Of a stretch of 36,677 nt of DNA, positions 22,563 through 30,792 are shown in pieces. This stretch comes from DUOD01 sp050945235 (GTDB lineage: Bacteria > Bacillota > Clostridia > DUOD01). The notes under the pieces were generated by a model. It did not search any database. It was given only the letters and a program-made list of their open reading frames with translations, and was not told where the DNA came from. The number at the start of each line of letters is the position of its first letter. Position 1 is the stretch's first letter. The translations under genes and the position numbers were made by a program. The DNA lies in NCBI GenBank assembly GCA_050945235.1, contig JBMNSO010000003.1, positions 1-36,677 on the forward strand, in the 5' to 3' direction.

Positions 22563-23102
22563 ATGGCCAGGTTAAAAGAGAAATATATAAAGGAAATAGT
22601 ACCTGCACTTATGGAGAAATTCGGATACAAGAATGTCTTTCAAGTGCCAAAACTTGAAAAAATTGTAATTAACATGGGTGTAGGCGAAGCCAAGGATAAC
22701 CCTAAGGTATTGGAAGCGGCTGTTAATGATTTAACCCAGATTTCTGGTCAAAAACCGGTAGTTACCAAGGCAAAGAAATCCGTGGCCGCCTTTAAGGTAA
22801 GAGAGGGGATGTCCGTTGGTACCAAGGTTACCCTGCGAAGTAACAGAATGTACGAATTTGCAGACAAACTGATAAACGTTGCATTACCCAGAGTCCGCGA
22901 CTTCAGGGGTGTTTCTCCTAAGTCCTTTGACGGAAGGGGAAACTACAGCTTGGGAATAAGGGAACAATTGATTTTCCCGGAAATAAACTACGACAAGATT
23001 GATAAGATCAGGGGAATGGATATAATATTTGTTACATCTGCAAAAACTGACGAAGAGGCAAGGGAACTGTTAGCTTTGATGGGCATGCCATTTAATCAGT
23101 AA
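22563..23102 (+). CDS. rplE: 50S ribosomal protein L5
   Basis: A 179-residue L5, part of the 5S RNP in the central protuberance. It starts MARLKEKYIKEIVPALMEKF. The conserved GQKPVVTKAKKSVAAFKVREG block is at about residues 64-84. ATG 22563 lies 9 nt after AGGAGG; the in-frame ATG 22557 is only 3 nt away and is rejected. Confidence 0.98.
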   Translation: MARLKEKYIKEIVPALMEKFGYKNVFQVPKLEKIVINMGVGEAKDNPKVLEAAVNDLTQISGQKPVVTKAKKSVAAFKVREGMSVGTKVTLRSNRMYEFADKLINVALPRVRDFRGVSPKSFDGRGNYSLGIREQLIFPEINYDKIDKIRGMDIIFVTSAKTDEEARELLALMGMPFNQ

Positions 23103-23120
23103 CACAAAGGAGGGAAAAAG

Positions 23121-23306
23121 GTGGCAAAAAAGGCTTTGGTCAATAAGCAAAAAAGAACGCCGAAATTTTCAACCAGGTCCTATAATAGATGTAAGCTGTG
23201 TGGTAGACCACATGCATATTTGCGCAAATTTGGCGTATGCCGGATATGTTTCAGGGAACTGGCATATAAGGGACAGATACCCGGTGTAAAAAAAGCCAGC
23301 TGGTAA
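23121..23306 (+). CDS. rpsZ: 30S ribosomal protein S14, type Z (zinc-binding)
   Basis: A 61-residue S14 of the short zinc form, with C24, C27, C40 and C43 in CKLCGRPH and CRICFREL. The short Cys4 form is the usual one in the Firmicutes spc cluster. GTG 23121 follows AAAGGAGGGAAAAAG. The order L5-S14-S8 is canonical. It is also often labelled rpsN. Confidence 0.98.
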   Translation: MAKKALVNKQKRTPKFSTRSYNRCKLCGRPHAYLRKFGVCRICFRELAYKGQIPGVKKASW

Positions 23307-23337
23307 CGCTTAAGAGTATGGAAGGAGGTAGAAACTG

Positions 23338-23736
23338 ATGGTTATGACTGATCCTATTGCCGATATGCTTACAAGAATTAGGAATGCACTGACCGTTAAG
23401 CATGGGGTAGTTGAAGTGCCTGCTTCAAATATAAAAAAGGAAGTAGCCGCTATATTATATAATGAAGGATATATTAAGGGTTATGAAGTAATTCCAGATG
23501 ATAAACAGGGAGTTATTAAGCTGACACTTAAGTATGGAAATAACAAAGAAAGGGTTATTTCAGGCTTGAAGAGGATAAGCAAACCCGGTTTAAGGGTTTA
23601 TGCAAAGAAGGACGAAATACCAAAGGTTCTCGGAGGGCTGGGGATAGCTATTTTATCCACCTCTAAGGGGATTATGACGGATAAAAAAGCAAGACAGCTT
23701 GGTGTTGGCGGAGAGGTACTGTGCTATATCTGGTAG
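23338..23736 (+). CDS. rpsH: 30S ribosomal protein S8
   Basis: A 132-residue S8, a primary assembly protein of the 30S central domain. It begins MVMTDPIADMLTRIRNA and keeps the C-terminal STSKGIMTDKKARQLGVGGE signature for helix 21 binding. ATG 23338 is 9 nt from AGGAGG; ATG 23344 is also in frame but further away. In E. coli S8 represses the spc operon at the rplE start, but I see no such mimic here. Confidence 0.98.
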   Translation: MVMTDPIADMLTRIRNALTVKHGVVEVPASNIKKEVAAILYNEGYIKGYEVIPDDKQGVIKLTLKYGNNKERVISGLKRISKPGLRVYAKKDEIPKVLGGLGIAILSTSKGIMTDKKARQLGVGGEVLCYIW

Positions 23737-23759
23737 TACTATGAGTAGGAGGTGTTATT

Positions 23760-24296
23760 GTGTCCAGGATAGGTAAATTGCCAATACAGATTTCAGATAA
23801 CGTTGATGTAAAGATAGATGGTAACAACATAGTGGTGAAGGGACCCAAGGGCGAGTTGGCACAACAGATTCACAAGGATATGAAGATAAAACTAGAAGAT
23901 AAGCAACTATTTGTTCAACGTCCTACTGATAATAGAGTCCACAGATCATTGCATGGCCTGACAAGGTCACTGATTAACAACATGATAATCGGCGTTACCG
24001 AGGGATACCAAAAGACTTTGGAATTAAACGGTGTTGGATATAGAGTACAAAAACAGGGCAAAAAACTGGTTTTGACCATCGGATATTCCCACCCCGTAGA
24101 AGTAGAAGAAGAAGACGGCATAGAATTTGAGGTACCCGCGCCCAACAAGATAATAGTCAAGGGTATTGACAAGCAAAAGGTGGGAGCGATTGCTGCAAAT
24201 ATTAGAGACGTAAGGCCGCCGGAGCCATATAAAGGCAAGGGCATAAAATACAGTGACGAGGTAATACGACGAAAAGAAGGCAAGACAGGTAAGTAG
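23760..24296 (+). CDS. rplF: 50S ribosomal protein L6
   Basis: A 178-residue L6 with two tandem alpha/beta domains, located near the sarcin-ricin loop. It starts MSRIGKLPIQI and has the conserved GVGYRVQKQGKKL (about residues 92-104) and the C-terminal RPPEPYKGKGIKY. GTG 23760 follows AGGAGGTGTTATT. It overlaps nothing and is 20 nt before rplR. Confidence 0.98.
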   Translation: MSRIGKLPIQISDNVDVKIDGNNIVVKGPKGELAQQIHKDMKIKLEDKQLFVQRPTDNRVHRSLHGLTRSLINNMIIGVTEGYQKTLELNGVGYRVQKQGKKLVLTIGYSHPVEVEEEDGIEFEVPAPNKIIVKGIDKQKVGAIAANIRDVRPPEPYKGKGIKYSDEVIRRKEGKTGK

Positions 24297-24316
24297 TAGG
24301 AAGGAGTGAACAGGCA

Positions 24317-24685
24317 GTGATTAATAAGGAAGACAAAAATAAGCTGAGAAAAATGCGTCACAAAAGGGTTAGGAAGAAAATAATAGGCACATCCCAAAGA
24401 CCAAGGTTTAATGTTTTCAGAAGCCTTAACAATATATATGTACAGATAATTGACGATATGGAGGGGAAAACCCTGGTAGCTGCCTCAAGTTTAGAACCTG
24501 CTATAAAAGAAGAAGTTAGCCATAGAGGAAACAAAGCTGCGGCAAAACTCGTAGGAAAGCTGGCAGCGCAGAGGGCACTGGATAATGGAATCAAAACCGT
24601 GGTTTTCGACCGGGGAGGATATATTTACCACGGCAGAATTCAAGAGGTGGCCGACGGAGCGAGAGAGGCAGGATTAGACTTTTAG
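24317..24685 (+). CDS. rplR: 50S ribosomal protein L18
   Basis: A 122-residue L18, the third 5S rRNA-binding protein. It has the RHKRVRKKIIGTSQRPRFNVFRS-type N-terminus (residues 14-36, only the ends cited as landmarks) and the C-terminal FDRGGYIYHGRIQEVADGARE. GTG 24317 follows GGAAGGAGTGAACAGGCA. Length and position are canonical. Confidence 0.98.
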   Translation: MINKEDKNKLRKMRHKRVRKKIIGTSQRPRFNVFRSLNNIYVQIIDDMEGKTLVAASSLEPAIKEEVSHRGNKAAAKLVGKLAAQRALDNGIKTVVFDRGGYIYHGRIQEVADGAREAGLDF

Positions 24686-24702
24686 CAAAAGGAGGGAAAT
24701 AA

Positions 24703-25203
24703 ATGGAGCGCATAGATGCTACCGTACTTGATATTAAAGAAAGAGTAGTAAGTATCAGACGTGTTACAAAGGTTGTAAAGGGTGGTAGAAACTTCAGATT
24801 CAGTGCATTGGTAGTTGTGGGCGATGAAAACGGCCATGTAGGCTGCGGTACCGGAAAGGCAGCGGAAATACCCGATGCTATAAGAAAGGGTATAGAAGAT
24901 GCAAAGAAGAATATGATAAAGGTACCTTTGGTGGGAACCACTATACCCCATGAAACCATCGGCAAGTTCGGATCCGGGTCTGTATTACTCAAACCGGCCC
25001 AGGAAGGTACAGGAGTTATCGCCGGCGGACCGGCAAGGGCGGTACTGGAATTGGCAGGCGTTCGGGATATAAGGACCAAGTCCTTAGGTTCCAATAATCC
25101 TAGGAACGTTGTTAATGCGACTATAAATGGGCTGAAGGAATTAAAGACCAAAGAAGAGGTGGCGCGGTTAAGGGGTAAGTCCGTTGAAGAAGTGTTAGGT
25201 TAA
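24703..25203 (+). CDS. rpsE: 30S ribosomal protein S5
   Basis: A 166-residue S5, involved in decoding accuracy and mRNA unwinding. The N-terminal double-stranded RNA-binding domain has VVKGGRNFRFSALVVVGD (about residues 25-42), the loop where spectinomycin resistance changes arise. The C-terminal domain keeps GVRDIRTKSLGSNNPRN. ATG 24703 is preceded by AAAGGAGGGAAATAA. Confidence 0.99.
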   Translation: MERIDATVLDIKERVVSIRRVTKVVKGGRNFRFSALVVVGDENGHVGCGTGKAAEIPDAIRKGIEDAKKNMIKVPLVGTTIPHETIGKFGSGSVLLKPAQEGTGVIAGGPARAVLELAGVRDIRTKSLGSNNPRNVVNATINGLKELKTKEEVARLRGKSVEEVLG

Positions 25204-25216
25204 GGAGGTATAGGCG

Positions 25217-25396
25217 TTGTCTAAGCTAAGGATTACATTAAAGCACAGTACAATCGGATCTATTAAAAAACAGATAGATACGATAAAGGCTTTAGGATTA
25301 AAAAAGGTTAACAGTGTAGTGGAAAAGGAAGATACCCCGCAGATCAGGGGCATGATTAATAAAGTAAGTCATTTGGTCAAAGTTGAAGAAATATAG
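25217..25396 (+). CDS. rpmD: 50S ribosomal protein L30
   Basis: A 59-residue L30, short as usual. It starts MSKLRITLKHSTIG, has the conserved LGLKKVNSVVEKEDTPQIRGMI region, and ends VSHLVKVEEI. The start is TTG 25217, 7 nt after AAGGAGGT. It lies between rpsE and rplO as expected. Confidence 0.97.
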   Translation: MSKLRITLKHSTIGSIKKQIDTIKALGLKKVNSVVEKEDTPQIRGMINKVSHLVKVEEI

Positions 25397-25414
25397 AAAA
25401 GGGAGGTGTGTTTA

Positions 25415-25855
25415 GTGAAATTACATGAATTAACACCATCTGCCGGTTCTGTAAGAAGTCCCAAACGTAAAGGACGGGGGCAGGGCACCGGTAACGGAAC
25501 AACTGCTGGCAGAGGAAACAAGGGACAAAAAGCCAGAAGTGGGGGCGGCGTAAGGCCGGGTTTTGAAGGCGGACAGATGCCCTTAAGCAGAAGATTGCCT
25601 AAACGTGGTTTCACAAATATATTTGCCAAGGAATATGCCGAAATAAATATTGGTTCATTAGACATATTTGAAGAGGGTGCCGTGATAACCCCTGAACTTT
25701 TAAAGGAGAGGGGTTTGGTAAAAAAGGTACTGGATGGTGTAAAAATACTTGGCAACGGTGAGATCACCAAAAAGTTGACAGTAAAGGCCCATAAATTCAG
25801 CGAATCAGCGAAACAGAAGATAGAAGCCATTGGAGGAAAGGTAGAGGTGATATAA
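25415..25855 (+). CDS. rplO: 50S ribosomal protein L15
   Basis: A 146-residue L15, a late assembly protein. The Gly/Arg-rich N-terminal extension (GRGQGTGNGTTAGRGNKGQKA, residues 22-42 by its ends) threads into 23S rRNA. The start is GTG 25415 (MKLHELTPSAGS), 8 nt after GGGAGGTG; GTG 25406 is inside the SD. The stop TAA is directly followed by the secY ATG. Confidence 0.97.
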   Translation: MKLHELTPSAGSVRSPKRKGRGQGTGNGTTAGRGNKGQKARSGGGVRPGFEGGQMPLSRRLPKRGFTNIFAKEYAEINIGSLDIFEEGAVITPELLKERGLVKKVLDGVKILGNGEITKKLTVKAHKFSESAKQKIEAIGGKVEVI

Positions 25856-27112
25856 ATGTTTTCTACCCTTAAAAATGCGTGGAAGATTGCTGACCTAAGG
25901 AAAAAAATATTATTTACCGTAATGATGCTGGTGATATTTAGGGTAGGGTCCTTCATCCCGGTACCCGGTATAGATGCGTCATATATCCAGCGGATGGTTG
26001 AAGAAGGTGGTTTACTGGCGTTTTTTGACATAATATCCGGTGGTGCCTTCGGGAATTTTACCATATTTGCAATGAGCATAACACCATATATTAATTCATC
26101 CATTATAATGAACCTTCTTACCGTAGCAATTCCTAAACTGGAACAATTGGCTAAAGAAGGTGAAGAGGGCAGAAAGAAGATAGCCCAGTATACCCGATAT
26201 TTCACCGTAATCTTGGCCTTTGTTCAAGCCCTTGGAATAACCTACGGTCTAAGGGGAGCCGTTATTGAAAAAAATTTCTTTTCTTACTTCGTGATAGCAC
26301 TTACTTTGGCAGCAGGTACAGCATTTTTAATGTGGCTGGGAGAACAGGTAACGGAGAAGGGCATTGGCAATGGTATCTCAATGTTAATTTTCGCCGGTAT
26401 AGTTGCCAGGGGCCCAGTAGCTGTTCTTTCATTGTTTGAACGTGTAAGGGTAGGAGCAATGTCTGGTTGGAACATACCTCTTATTGTAGTACTAATGATT
26501 GCCGCTGTTGCATTCGTTGTATACGTTGATAGGGGGCAAAGGCGAATACCGGTACAGTATGCAAAAAGGGTAGTAGGTAGAAAGATGTACGGCGGGCAGA
26601 GCACCCATATTCCACTGAAGGTAAACCAATCCGGTGTACTCCCGATAATATTTGCGGTATCAATACTGGCTTTTCCACAGACCATAGCCCAGTTCTTCCC
26701 GGAAAGCGGGTTTACTATTTGGTTTATGCGTTACTTCGGTTCTGATAAGCCGATGTATGGTGTACTGTATGCAATATTAATAATATTCTTCACCTATTTT
26801 TATACACAGATATCCTTTAATCCTATTGATATCTCAAATAATATGAAACAGTACGGGGGTTTTATACCAGGGATCAGGCCAGGGAAACCCACTGCCGATT
26901 ACCTAATGCGGATATCCAACAGGTTGACCTTGGCAGGGGCACTATTTTTGGCAGCTATTGCGGTGTTGCCGATACTGGCTACTTCTGGCATGGGTATGCA
27001 ATTATATTTCGGCGGTACCGCCATACTGATTACAGTGGGTGTCGTCATGGAAACCATGCAACAGCTGGAGTCCCAGATGCTGATGAGACATTACAAAGGA
27101 TTTTTAAAATAA
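25856..27112 (+). CDS. secY: Preprotein translocase subunit SecY
   Basis: The channel subunit of SecYEG, 418 residues with ten predicted membrane helices. The N-terminal FRVGSFIPVPGID (22-34) and the plug region after the first helix (LLAFFDIISGGAFGNFTIFAMSI) are normal. The cytoplasmic loop RRIPVQYAKR needed for SecA and ribosome contact is at about residues 228-237. It begins at ATG 25856 right after the rplO stop, with the SD (GGAGGAAAGGTAGAGGTG) inside the rplO end, so it is probably coupled to it. Confidence 0.98.
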   Translation: MFSTLKNAWKIADLRKKILFTVMMLVIFRVGSFIPVPGIDASYIQRMVEEGGLLAFFDIISGGAFGNFTIFAMSITPYINSSIIMNLLTVAIPKLEQLAKEGEEGRKKIAQYTRYFTVILAFVQALGITYGLRGAVIEKNFFSYFVIALTLAAGTAFLMWLGEQVTEKGIGNGISMLIFAGIVARGPVAVLSLFERVRVGAMSGWNIPLIVVLMIAAVAFVVYVDRGQRRIPVQYAKRVVGRKMYGGQSTHIPLKVNQSGVLPIIFAVSILAFPQTIAQFFPESGFTIWFMRYFGSDKPMYGVLYAILIIFFTYFYTQISFNPIDISNNMKQYGGFIPGIRPGKPTADYLMRISNRLTLAGALFLAAIAVLPILATSGMGMQLYFGGTAILITVGVVMETMQQLESQMLMRHYKGFLK

Positions 27113-27159
27113 CGGGAACCGCGTTTAAAGATTATTATAATTCGAGAGGGATATAGAAA

Positions 27160-27795
27160 ATGAAGATTATATTATTAGGCCCGCCAGGGGTGGGAAAAGG
27201 TACCCAGGCACGGTTGATTTCTTCCAAATATGGGATCCCCCATATATCAACCGGTGATATATTCAGAAAGGCCATAGCTGATGAAACAAAATTGGGCTTA
27301 GAGGCAAAGGAGTATATAAATAAAGGTCAGTTAGTGCCCGACCAACTGGTAATTTCTATTGTCATGGAAAGGCTGAAGGAAAAGGACTGCGAAAAGGGAT
27401 TTTTACTCGATGGTTTTCCAAGAACCATTAAGCAGGCCGAGGCCTTGAGCAAGGCCATTGATATAGATAAGGTAATTAATATTACCGCTCCGGGTGAATT
27501 GATAATTAAAACATTGGTGGGCAGAAGATTTTGTAAGGACTGTAGCTCCACTTATCATATACAGGATGTTCCTCCCAAAGAAGAGGGTATATGCGATATA
27601 TGCCATGGCCATTTATATCAAAGGGAAGACGACAGGGTTGATGTAATAAAGAGCCGTTTGGAGGTATACGAAGAGGAGACCAAACCTTTAATAGAGTATT
27701 ACAAGGAAAAGGGTATACTAGCTACTGTTATTGGTTTAACCGGCATTGATAAAGTATTTGCCGAAATAACCAAAGTACTAGGGAGCGAAGCCTGA
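27160..27795 (+). CDS. adk: Adenylate kinase, zinc-lid form
   Basis: It converts ATP and AMP to two ADP in the cytoplasm. The 211-residue long-lid form has the P-loop GPPGVGKGT (7-15), the AMP-binding STGDIFR (30-36) and LLDGFPRT (82-89). The LID holds C125, C128, C145 and C148, a structural zinc site seen in many Gram-positive enzymes. ATG 27160 has a weak SD (GAGAGGGA). The stop overlaps the map start as TGATG. Confidence 0.98.
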   Translation: MKIILLGPPGVGKGTQARLISSKYGIPHISTGDIFRKAIADETKLGLEAKEYINKGQLVPDQLVISIVMERLKEKDCEKGFLLDGFPRTIKQAEALSKAIDIDKVINITAPGELIIKTLVGRRFCKDCSSTYHIQDVPPKEEGICDICHGHLYQREDDRVDVIKSRLEVYEEETKPLIEYYKEKGILATVIGLTGIDKVFAEITKVLGSEA

Positions 27796-28544
27796 TGATT
27801 ATAATGAAATCCGATAAAGAGCTGGAATACATGAAACAGGCGGGAAGGATTGTTGCACAGACCCACCGGCTGCTAGAAAACCATATCAGGCCTGGGATAA
27901 CCACAAAGGAATTGGATGATATGGCACAGGCATATATAACATCCCAAGGGGCAATACCGGCCTTCAAGGGATACAACGGTTTTCCGGCCAGTATCTGTGC
28001 TTCCATTAACGAGGAAGTTGTCCATGGAATACCCGGTCCGAGAAAGCTTAAAGAGGGAGATATCATAAGTATCGATATCGGTGCCGTGATCCATGGGTAT
28101 TACGCTGATGCGGCGAAAACTTTCGGTGTTGGCAGTATTTCAGCAAAGGCAAGGGATTTGATTCAAGTAACAAAGGAGAGTTTTTTTGCAGGTATCAAGC
28201 AGGCCAGGCAGGGGAACCGTTTATCGGATATATCCCATGCCATCCAGACTTATGTTGAAGAAAGGGGTTACTCGGTGGTGAGGGATTATGTTGGCCATGG
28301 TATAGGCCAAAACATGCACGAAGATCCACAGATACCGAACTTCGGCAGACCTGGAAGGGGCCCGAGATTACAGTCTGGGATGACATTAGCCATTGAACCT
28401 ATGATAAATGCGGGAACATATGAAGTAAGGACATTAGACGATAACTGGACGGTAGTCACCCTGGATAATCAATTATCTGCCCATTATGAACATACCATTG
28501 CAATTACCGACCACGACCCGGTAATACTTACTATGGAGGAGTAG
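27795..28544 (+). CDS. map: Methionine aminopeptidase, type I
   Basis: It removes the N-terminal Met of nascent proteins. The 249-residue catalytic domain has no SH3-like extension. Metal ligands of the pita-bread fold are D94, D105, H168, E201 and E232, with H78 as the usual substrate-site His. ATG 27795 overlaps the adk stop (TGATG) and gives MIIMKSDKELEYM, which aligns with the family start. Confidence 0.98.
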   Translation: MIIMKSDKELEYMKQAGRIVAQTHRLLENHIRPGITTKELDDMAQAYITSQGAIPAFKGYNGFPASICASINEEVVHGIPGPRKLKEGDIISIDIGAVIHGYYADAAKTFGVGSISAKARDLIQVTKESFFAGIKQARQGNRLSDISHAIQTYVEERGYSVVRDYVGHGIGQNMHEDPQIPNFGRPGRGPRLQSGMTLAIEPMINAGTYEVRTLDDNWTVVTLDNQLSAHYEHTIAITDHDPVILTMEE

Positions 28545-28552
28545 ATGATTTT

Positions 28553-28846
28553 ATGGAAGTAAAAACAGGTCAATTAGTAAGGTCAAGGGCTGGCAGGGAC
28601 AAGGGCAGGTATTTTCTGGTGATGAAAGCTATTGATGATCAATTTGTCTTGATTTGTGATGGAGAATTGCGAAGGCTTGAAAAACCAAAGAAAAAGAAAA
28701 TAAAGCATTTGGATATACTACCTGTATGTGTTGAAGGTTTTGATAATGGGGTGGAAAATAACAGACAAATGAGCAATTCAACAATAAAAAGATTAATAGA
28801 TGATTGTCTTAGAAAGCAAAATATCCAGGTTGGTGAGGAGGTTTAA
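28553..28846 (+). CDS. KOW-domain RNA-binding protein (L14e/L27e-like)
   Basis: A 97-residue protein of the small KOW family found between map and infA in many Firmicutes. The N-terminal KOW motif spans about residues 6-40 (GQLVRSRAGRDKGRYFLVM). A Lys-rich patch follows (KPKKKKIKHLD, 44-54), then a less conserved C-terminal tail. It probably binds rRNA or the ribosome, but its exact role is not established. ATG 28553 is 8 nt after the map stop; the SD GGAGGAG lies in the map end. Confidence 0.88.
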   Translation: MEVKTGQLVRSRAGRDKGRYFLVMKAIDDQFVLICDGELRRLEKPKKKKIKHLDILPVCVEGFDNGVENNRQMSNSTIKRLIDDCLRKQNIQVGEEV

Positions 28847-28850
28847 TGTT

Positions 28851-29069
28851 TTGTCCAAACAAGATGTTATAGAAGTTGAGGGTACGGTTGTGGAGGCATT
28901 GCCAAATGCCATGTTTCAAGTAGAACTGGAAAACGGACACAGGATACTGGCTCATATATCAGGAAAACTAAGAATGAACTTCATAAGGATATTACCCGGC
29001 GACAAGGTAACTTTGGAATTATCTCCTTATGATTTAACCCGTGGAAGGATTACATGGCGAGGAAAGTGA
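28851..29069 (+). CDS. infA: Translation initiation factor IF-1
   Basis: A 72-residue single OB-fold protein of exact IF-1 length, which binds the 30S A site during initiation. It starts MSKQDVIEVEGTVVEALPN and ends LTRGRITWRGK. The start is TTG 28851, 9 nt after AGGAGG. A closer ATG at 28846, overlapping the upstream stop as TAATG, is out of frame and stops after eight codons. The longer open frame from 28800 is not conserved. Confidence 0.97.
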   Translation: MSKQDVIEVEGTVVEALPNAMFQVELENGHRILAHISGKLRMNFIRILPGDKVTLELSPYDLTRGRITWRGK

Positions 29070-29085
29070 TCAAGGAGGGATAATA

Positions 29086-29199
29086 ATGAAAGTAAGGACT
29101 TCTGTCAAACCCATGTGTGAAAAGTGTAAGATTATTCGCCGCAAGGGAAAAGTTATGGTGATTTGTGAGAATCCAAAACACAAGCAAAAGCAAGGTTAA
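29086..29199 (+). CDS. rpmJ: 50S ribosomal protein L36, zinc-binding form
   Basis: A 37-residue L36, the smallest ribosomal protein. C11, C14, C27 and H32 form the zinc site (CEKCK and CENPKH). It starts MKVRTSVKPMCEKC. ATG 29086 follows AAGGAGGGATAATA. It lies between infA and rpsM, the standard order. Confidence 0.98.
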   Translation: MKVRTSVKPMCEKCKIIRRKGKVMVICENPKHKQKQG

Positions 29200-29273
29200 A
29201 GGAATATATACCCAGTCTTGTGTTAATAATTAATATAAATGTTTTAATACCTGGATGGAGGTGTAAAGATTTA

Positions 29274-29645
29274 ATGGCTAGGATAGCTGGTATAGATTTA
29301 CCAAGAGAAAAAAGGGTGGAGATCGGTTTAACGTATATATTTGGTATAGGCCAGTCCACTTCAAAGAAGATATTAAAGGAAACTGGGGTAAACCCCGATA
29401 TTAGGGTAAAGGATTTAACCGAGTCTGAAATAAGCAAACTCAGGGAATATATAGACAAGAACGTCAAGGTGGAGGGCGACCTTCGCAGGGAAGTATCGTT
29501 AAATATTAAGAGGTTAATGGAAATTGGCTGTTATCGTGGCATTCGCCATAGAAGGGGCTTGCCCGTAAGGGGTCAGAGCACCAAACAAAATGCCAGGACC
29601 AGAAAGGGCCCCAAAAAGACAGTAGGGGCAAAAAGGAAGAAATAA
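29274..29645 (+). CDS. rpsM: 30S ribosomal protein S13
   Basis: A 123-residue S13, which contacts P-site tRNA and forms an intersubunit bridge with L5. It starts MARIAGIDLPREKRVEIGLTY. The conserved RGIRHRRGLPVRGQ lies at about residues 91-104, and the C-terminus is strongly basic. ATG 29274 is used; the frame open from 29220 is unconserved. The 74-nt gap before it is AT-rich with no clear promoter. Confidence 0.98.
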   Translation: MARIAGIDLPREKRVEIGLTYIFGIGQSTSKKILKETGVNPDIRVKDLTESEISKLREYIDKNVKVEGDLRREVSLNIKRLMEIGCYRGIRHRRGLPVRGQSTKQNARTRKGPKKTVGAKRKK

Positions 29646-29664
29646 AGCATAAGGAGGGAGTCAG

Positions 29665-30060
29665 ATGGCTAGGCCAACTGCTGGGAAGTCAAGGAAACGC
29701 AAAGAAAAGAAAAATATTGAACGTGGAGCAGCCCATATCCGTTCAACATTTAACAATACAATCGTTACTATTACAGATGTGAATGGCAATGCGCTGTCAT
29801 GGGCAAGTTCTGGGGGTCTTGGGTTCAGAGGTTCAAGAAAGAGTACACCCTTTGCGGCACAGATGGCTGCAGAAACGGCTGCCAAGGCCGCTATGGAACA
29901 CGGATTAAAGACCGTGGAAGTATATGTCAAGGGCCCGGGTTCGGGCAGGGAAGCAGCCATAAGGTCGCTGCAGGCTGCAGGGCTGGAAGTAAGCCTTATT
30001 AAGGACGTAACCCCTATTCCCCATAACGGCTGTAGACCGCCTAAGCGCAGAAGAGTATAA
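29665..30060 (+). CDS. rpsK: 30S ribosomal protein S11
   Basis: A 131-residue S11 at the 30S platform near the mRNA exit. The conserved AHIRSTFNNTIVTITD lies at about residues 23-38, and the C-terminus ends NGCRPPKRRRV as usual. ATG 29665 follows AAGGAGGGAGTCAG. The gene sits between rpsM and rpsD. Confidence 0.99.
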   Translation: MARPTAGKSRKRKEKKNIERGAAHIRSTFNNTIVTITDVNGNALSWASSGGLGFRGSRKSTPFAAQMAAETAAKAAMEHGLKTVEVYVKGPGSGREAAIRSLQAAGLEVSLIKDVTPIPHNGCRPPKRRRV

Positions 30061-30088
30061 ACTGATATGGATATGGAGGTGTAAAGAG

Positions 30089-30712
30089 ATGGCAAGGTAT
30101 ACAGGTTCAGTATGCAGATTATGTAGAAGAGAAGGCATGAAACTTTATCTTAAAGGGGATAGATGTTACACTGAAAAGTGTGCAATAACAAGGAGAGCCA
30201 CCCCGCCGGGACAGCATACCCAAAGCAGGAGAAAGGTTTCTGAATATGGATTGCAGCTCAGGGAGAAGCAAAAAGCCAGGAGAACCTACGGTATTCTGGA
30301 AAGCCAGTTTGAAAAATATTTTGATATGGCCGAAAGGATGAAGGGCGTTACCGGTGAAAACTTGCTTCAGTTGTTGGAGAGAAGATTGGACAATGTTGTA
30401 TTTCGTTTGGGCTTCGCCAGTTCCAGGCCGGAAGCAAGGCAGATGGTCCGCCATGGCCATATCCGGGTGGACGGGAAAAAGGTGAACATACCTTCCTTCT
30501 TGGTAGGCGTGGGTAATGTGATAACCCTAAAGGAAAAAAGCAGGTCAATAGAAAAATTCAAGGACAATATCGAACAATCTTCGAAGGCTGTGCCCAAGTG
30601 GTTGGAGGTAAATCCTGAGAATTTTGAAGGTAGGATAGTTGCATTGCCTGCAAGGGAAGATATAGACATACCAATAGAAGAACATTTAATAGTAGAGTTG
30701 TATTCTAAGTAA
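30089..30712 (+). CDS. rpsD: 30S ribosomal protein S4, zinc-binding form
   Basis: A 207-residue S4, a primary 16S rRNA-binding protein. The N-terminus has C9, C12, C26 and C31, the zinc (C+) form. The S4 RNA-binding domain follows, with LDNVVFRLGFASSRPEARQ at about residues 98-116. In B. subtilis rpsD stands alone; here it is in the alpha cluster between rpsK and rpoA. ATG 30089 follows GGAGGTGTAAAG. Confidence 0.98.
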   Translation: MARYTGSVCRLCRREGMKLYLKGDRCYTEKCAITRRATPPGQHTQSRRKVSEYGLQLREKQKARRTYGILESQFEKYFDMAERMKGVTGENLLQLLERRLDNVVFRLGFASSRPEARQMVRHGHIRVDGKKVNIPSFLVGVGNVITLKEKSRSIEKFKDNIEQSSKAVPKWLEVNPENFEGRIVALPAREDIDIPIEEHLIVELYSK

Positions 30713-30792
30713 TTTTAATTATTTATATAGAATCAGTTGCCCTCGGAAATATTGCATGGGATAATAAATGGTAATAAGGAGGGTTTATAAGA

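Noticed and set aside
25369..26205. Long open frames on the minus strand, such as this one and those at 1199-1789 and 18245-18805
   Set aside because: They lie opposite well-recognised ribosomal or secY genes, have no SD, and their translations look like antisense reading of those genes.
28846..28872. ATG overlapping the KOW gene stop, before infA
   Set aside because: It opens only an eight-codon frame out of phase with infA; the conserved IF-1 N-terminus begins at TTG 28851.
29200..29273. AT-rich gap before rpsM as an internal promoter
   Set aside because: TTGTGT and TATAAA-like boxes are only about 10 nt apart; no pair with proper spacing is present.
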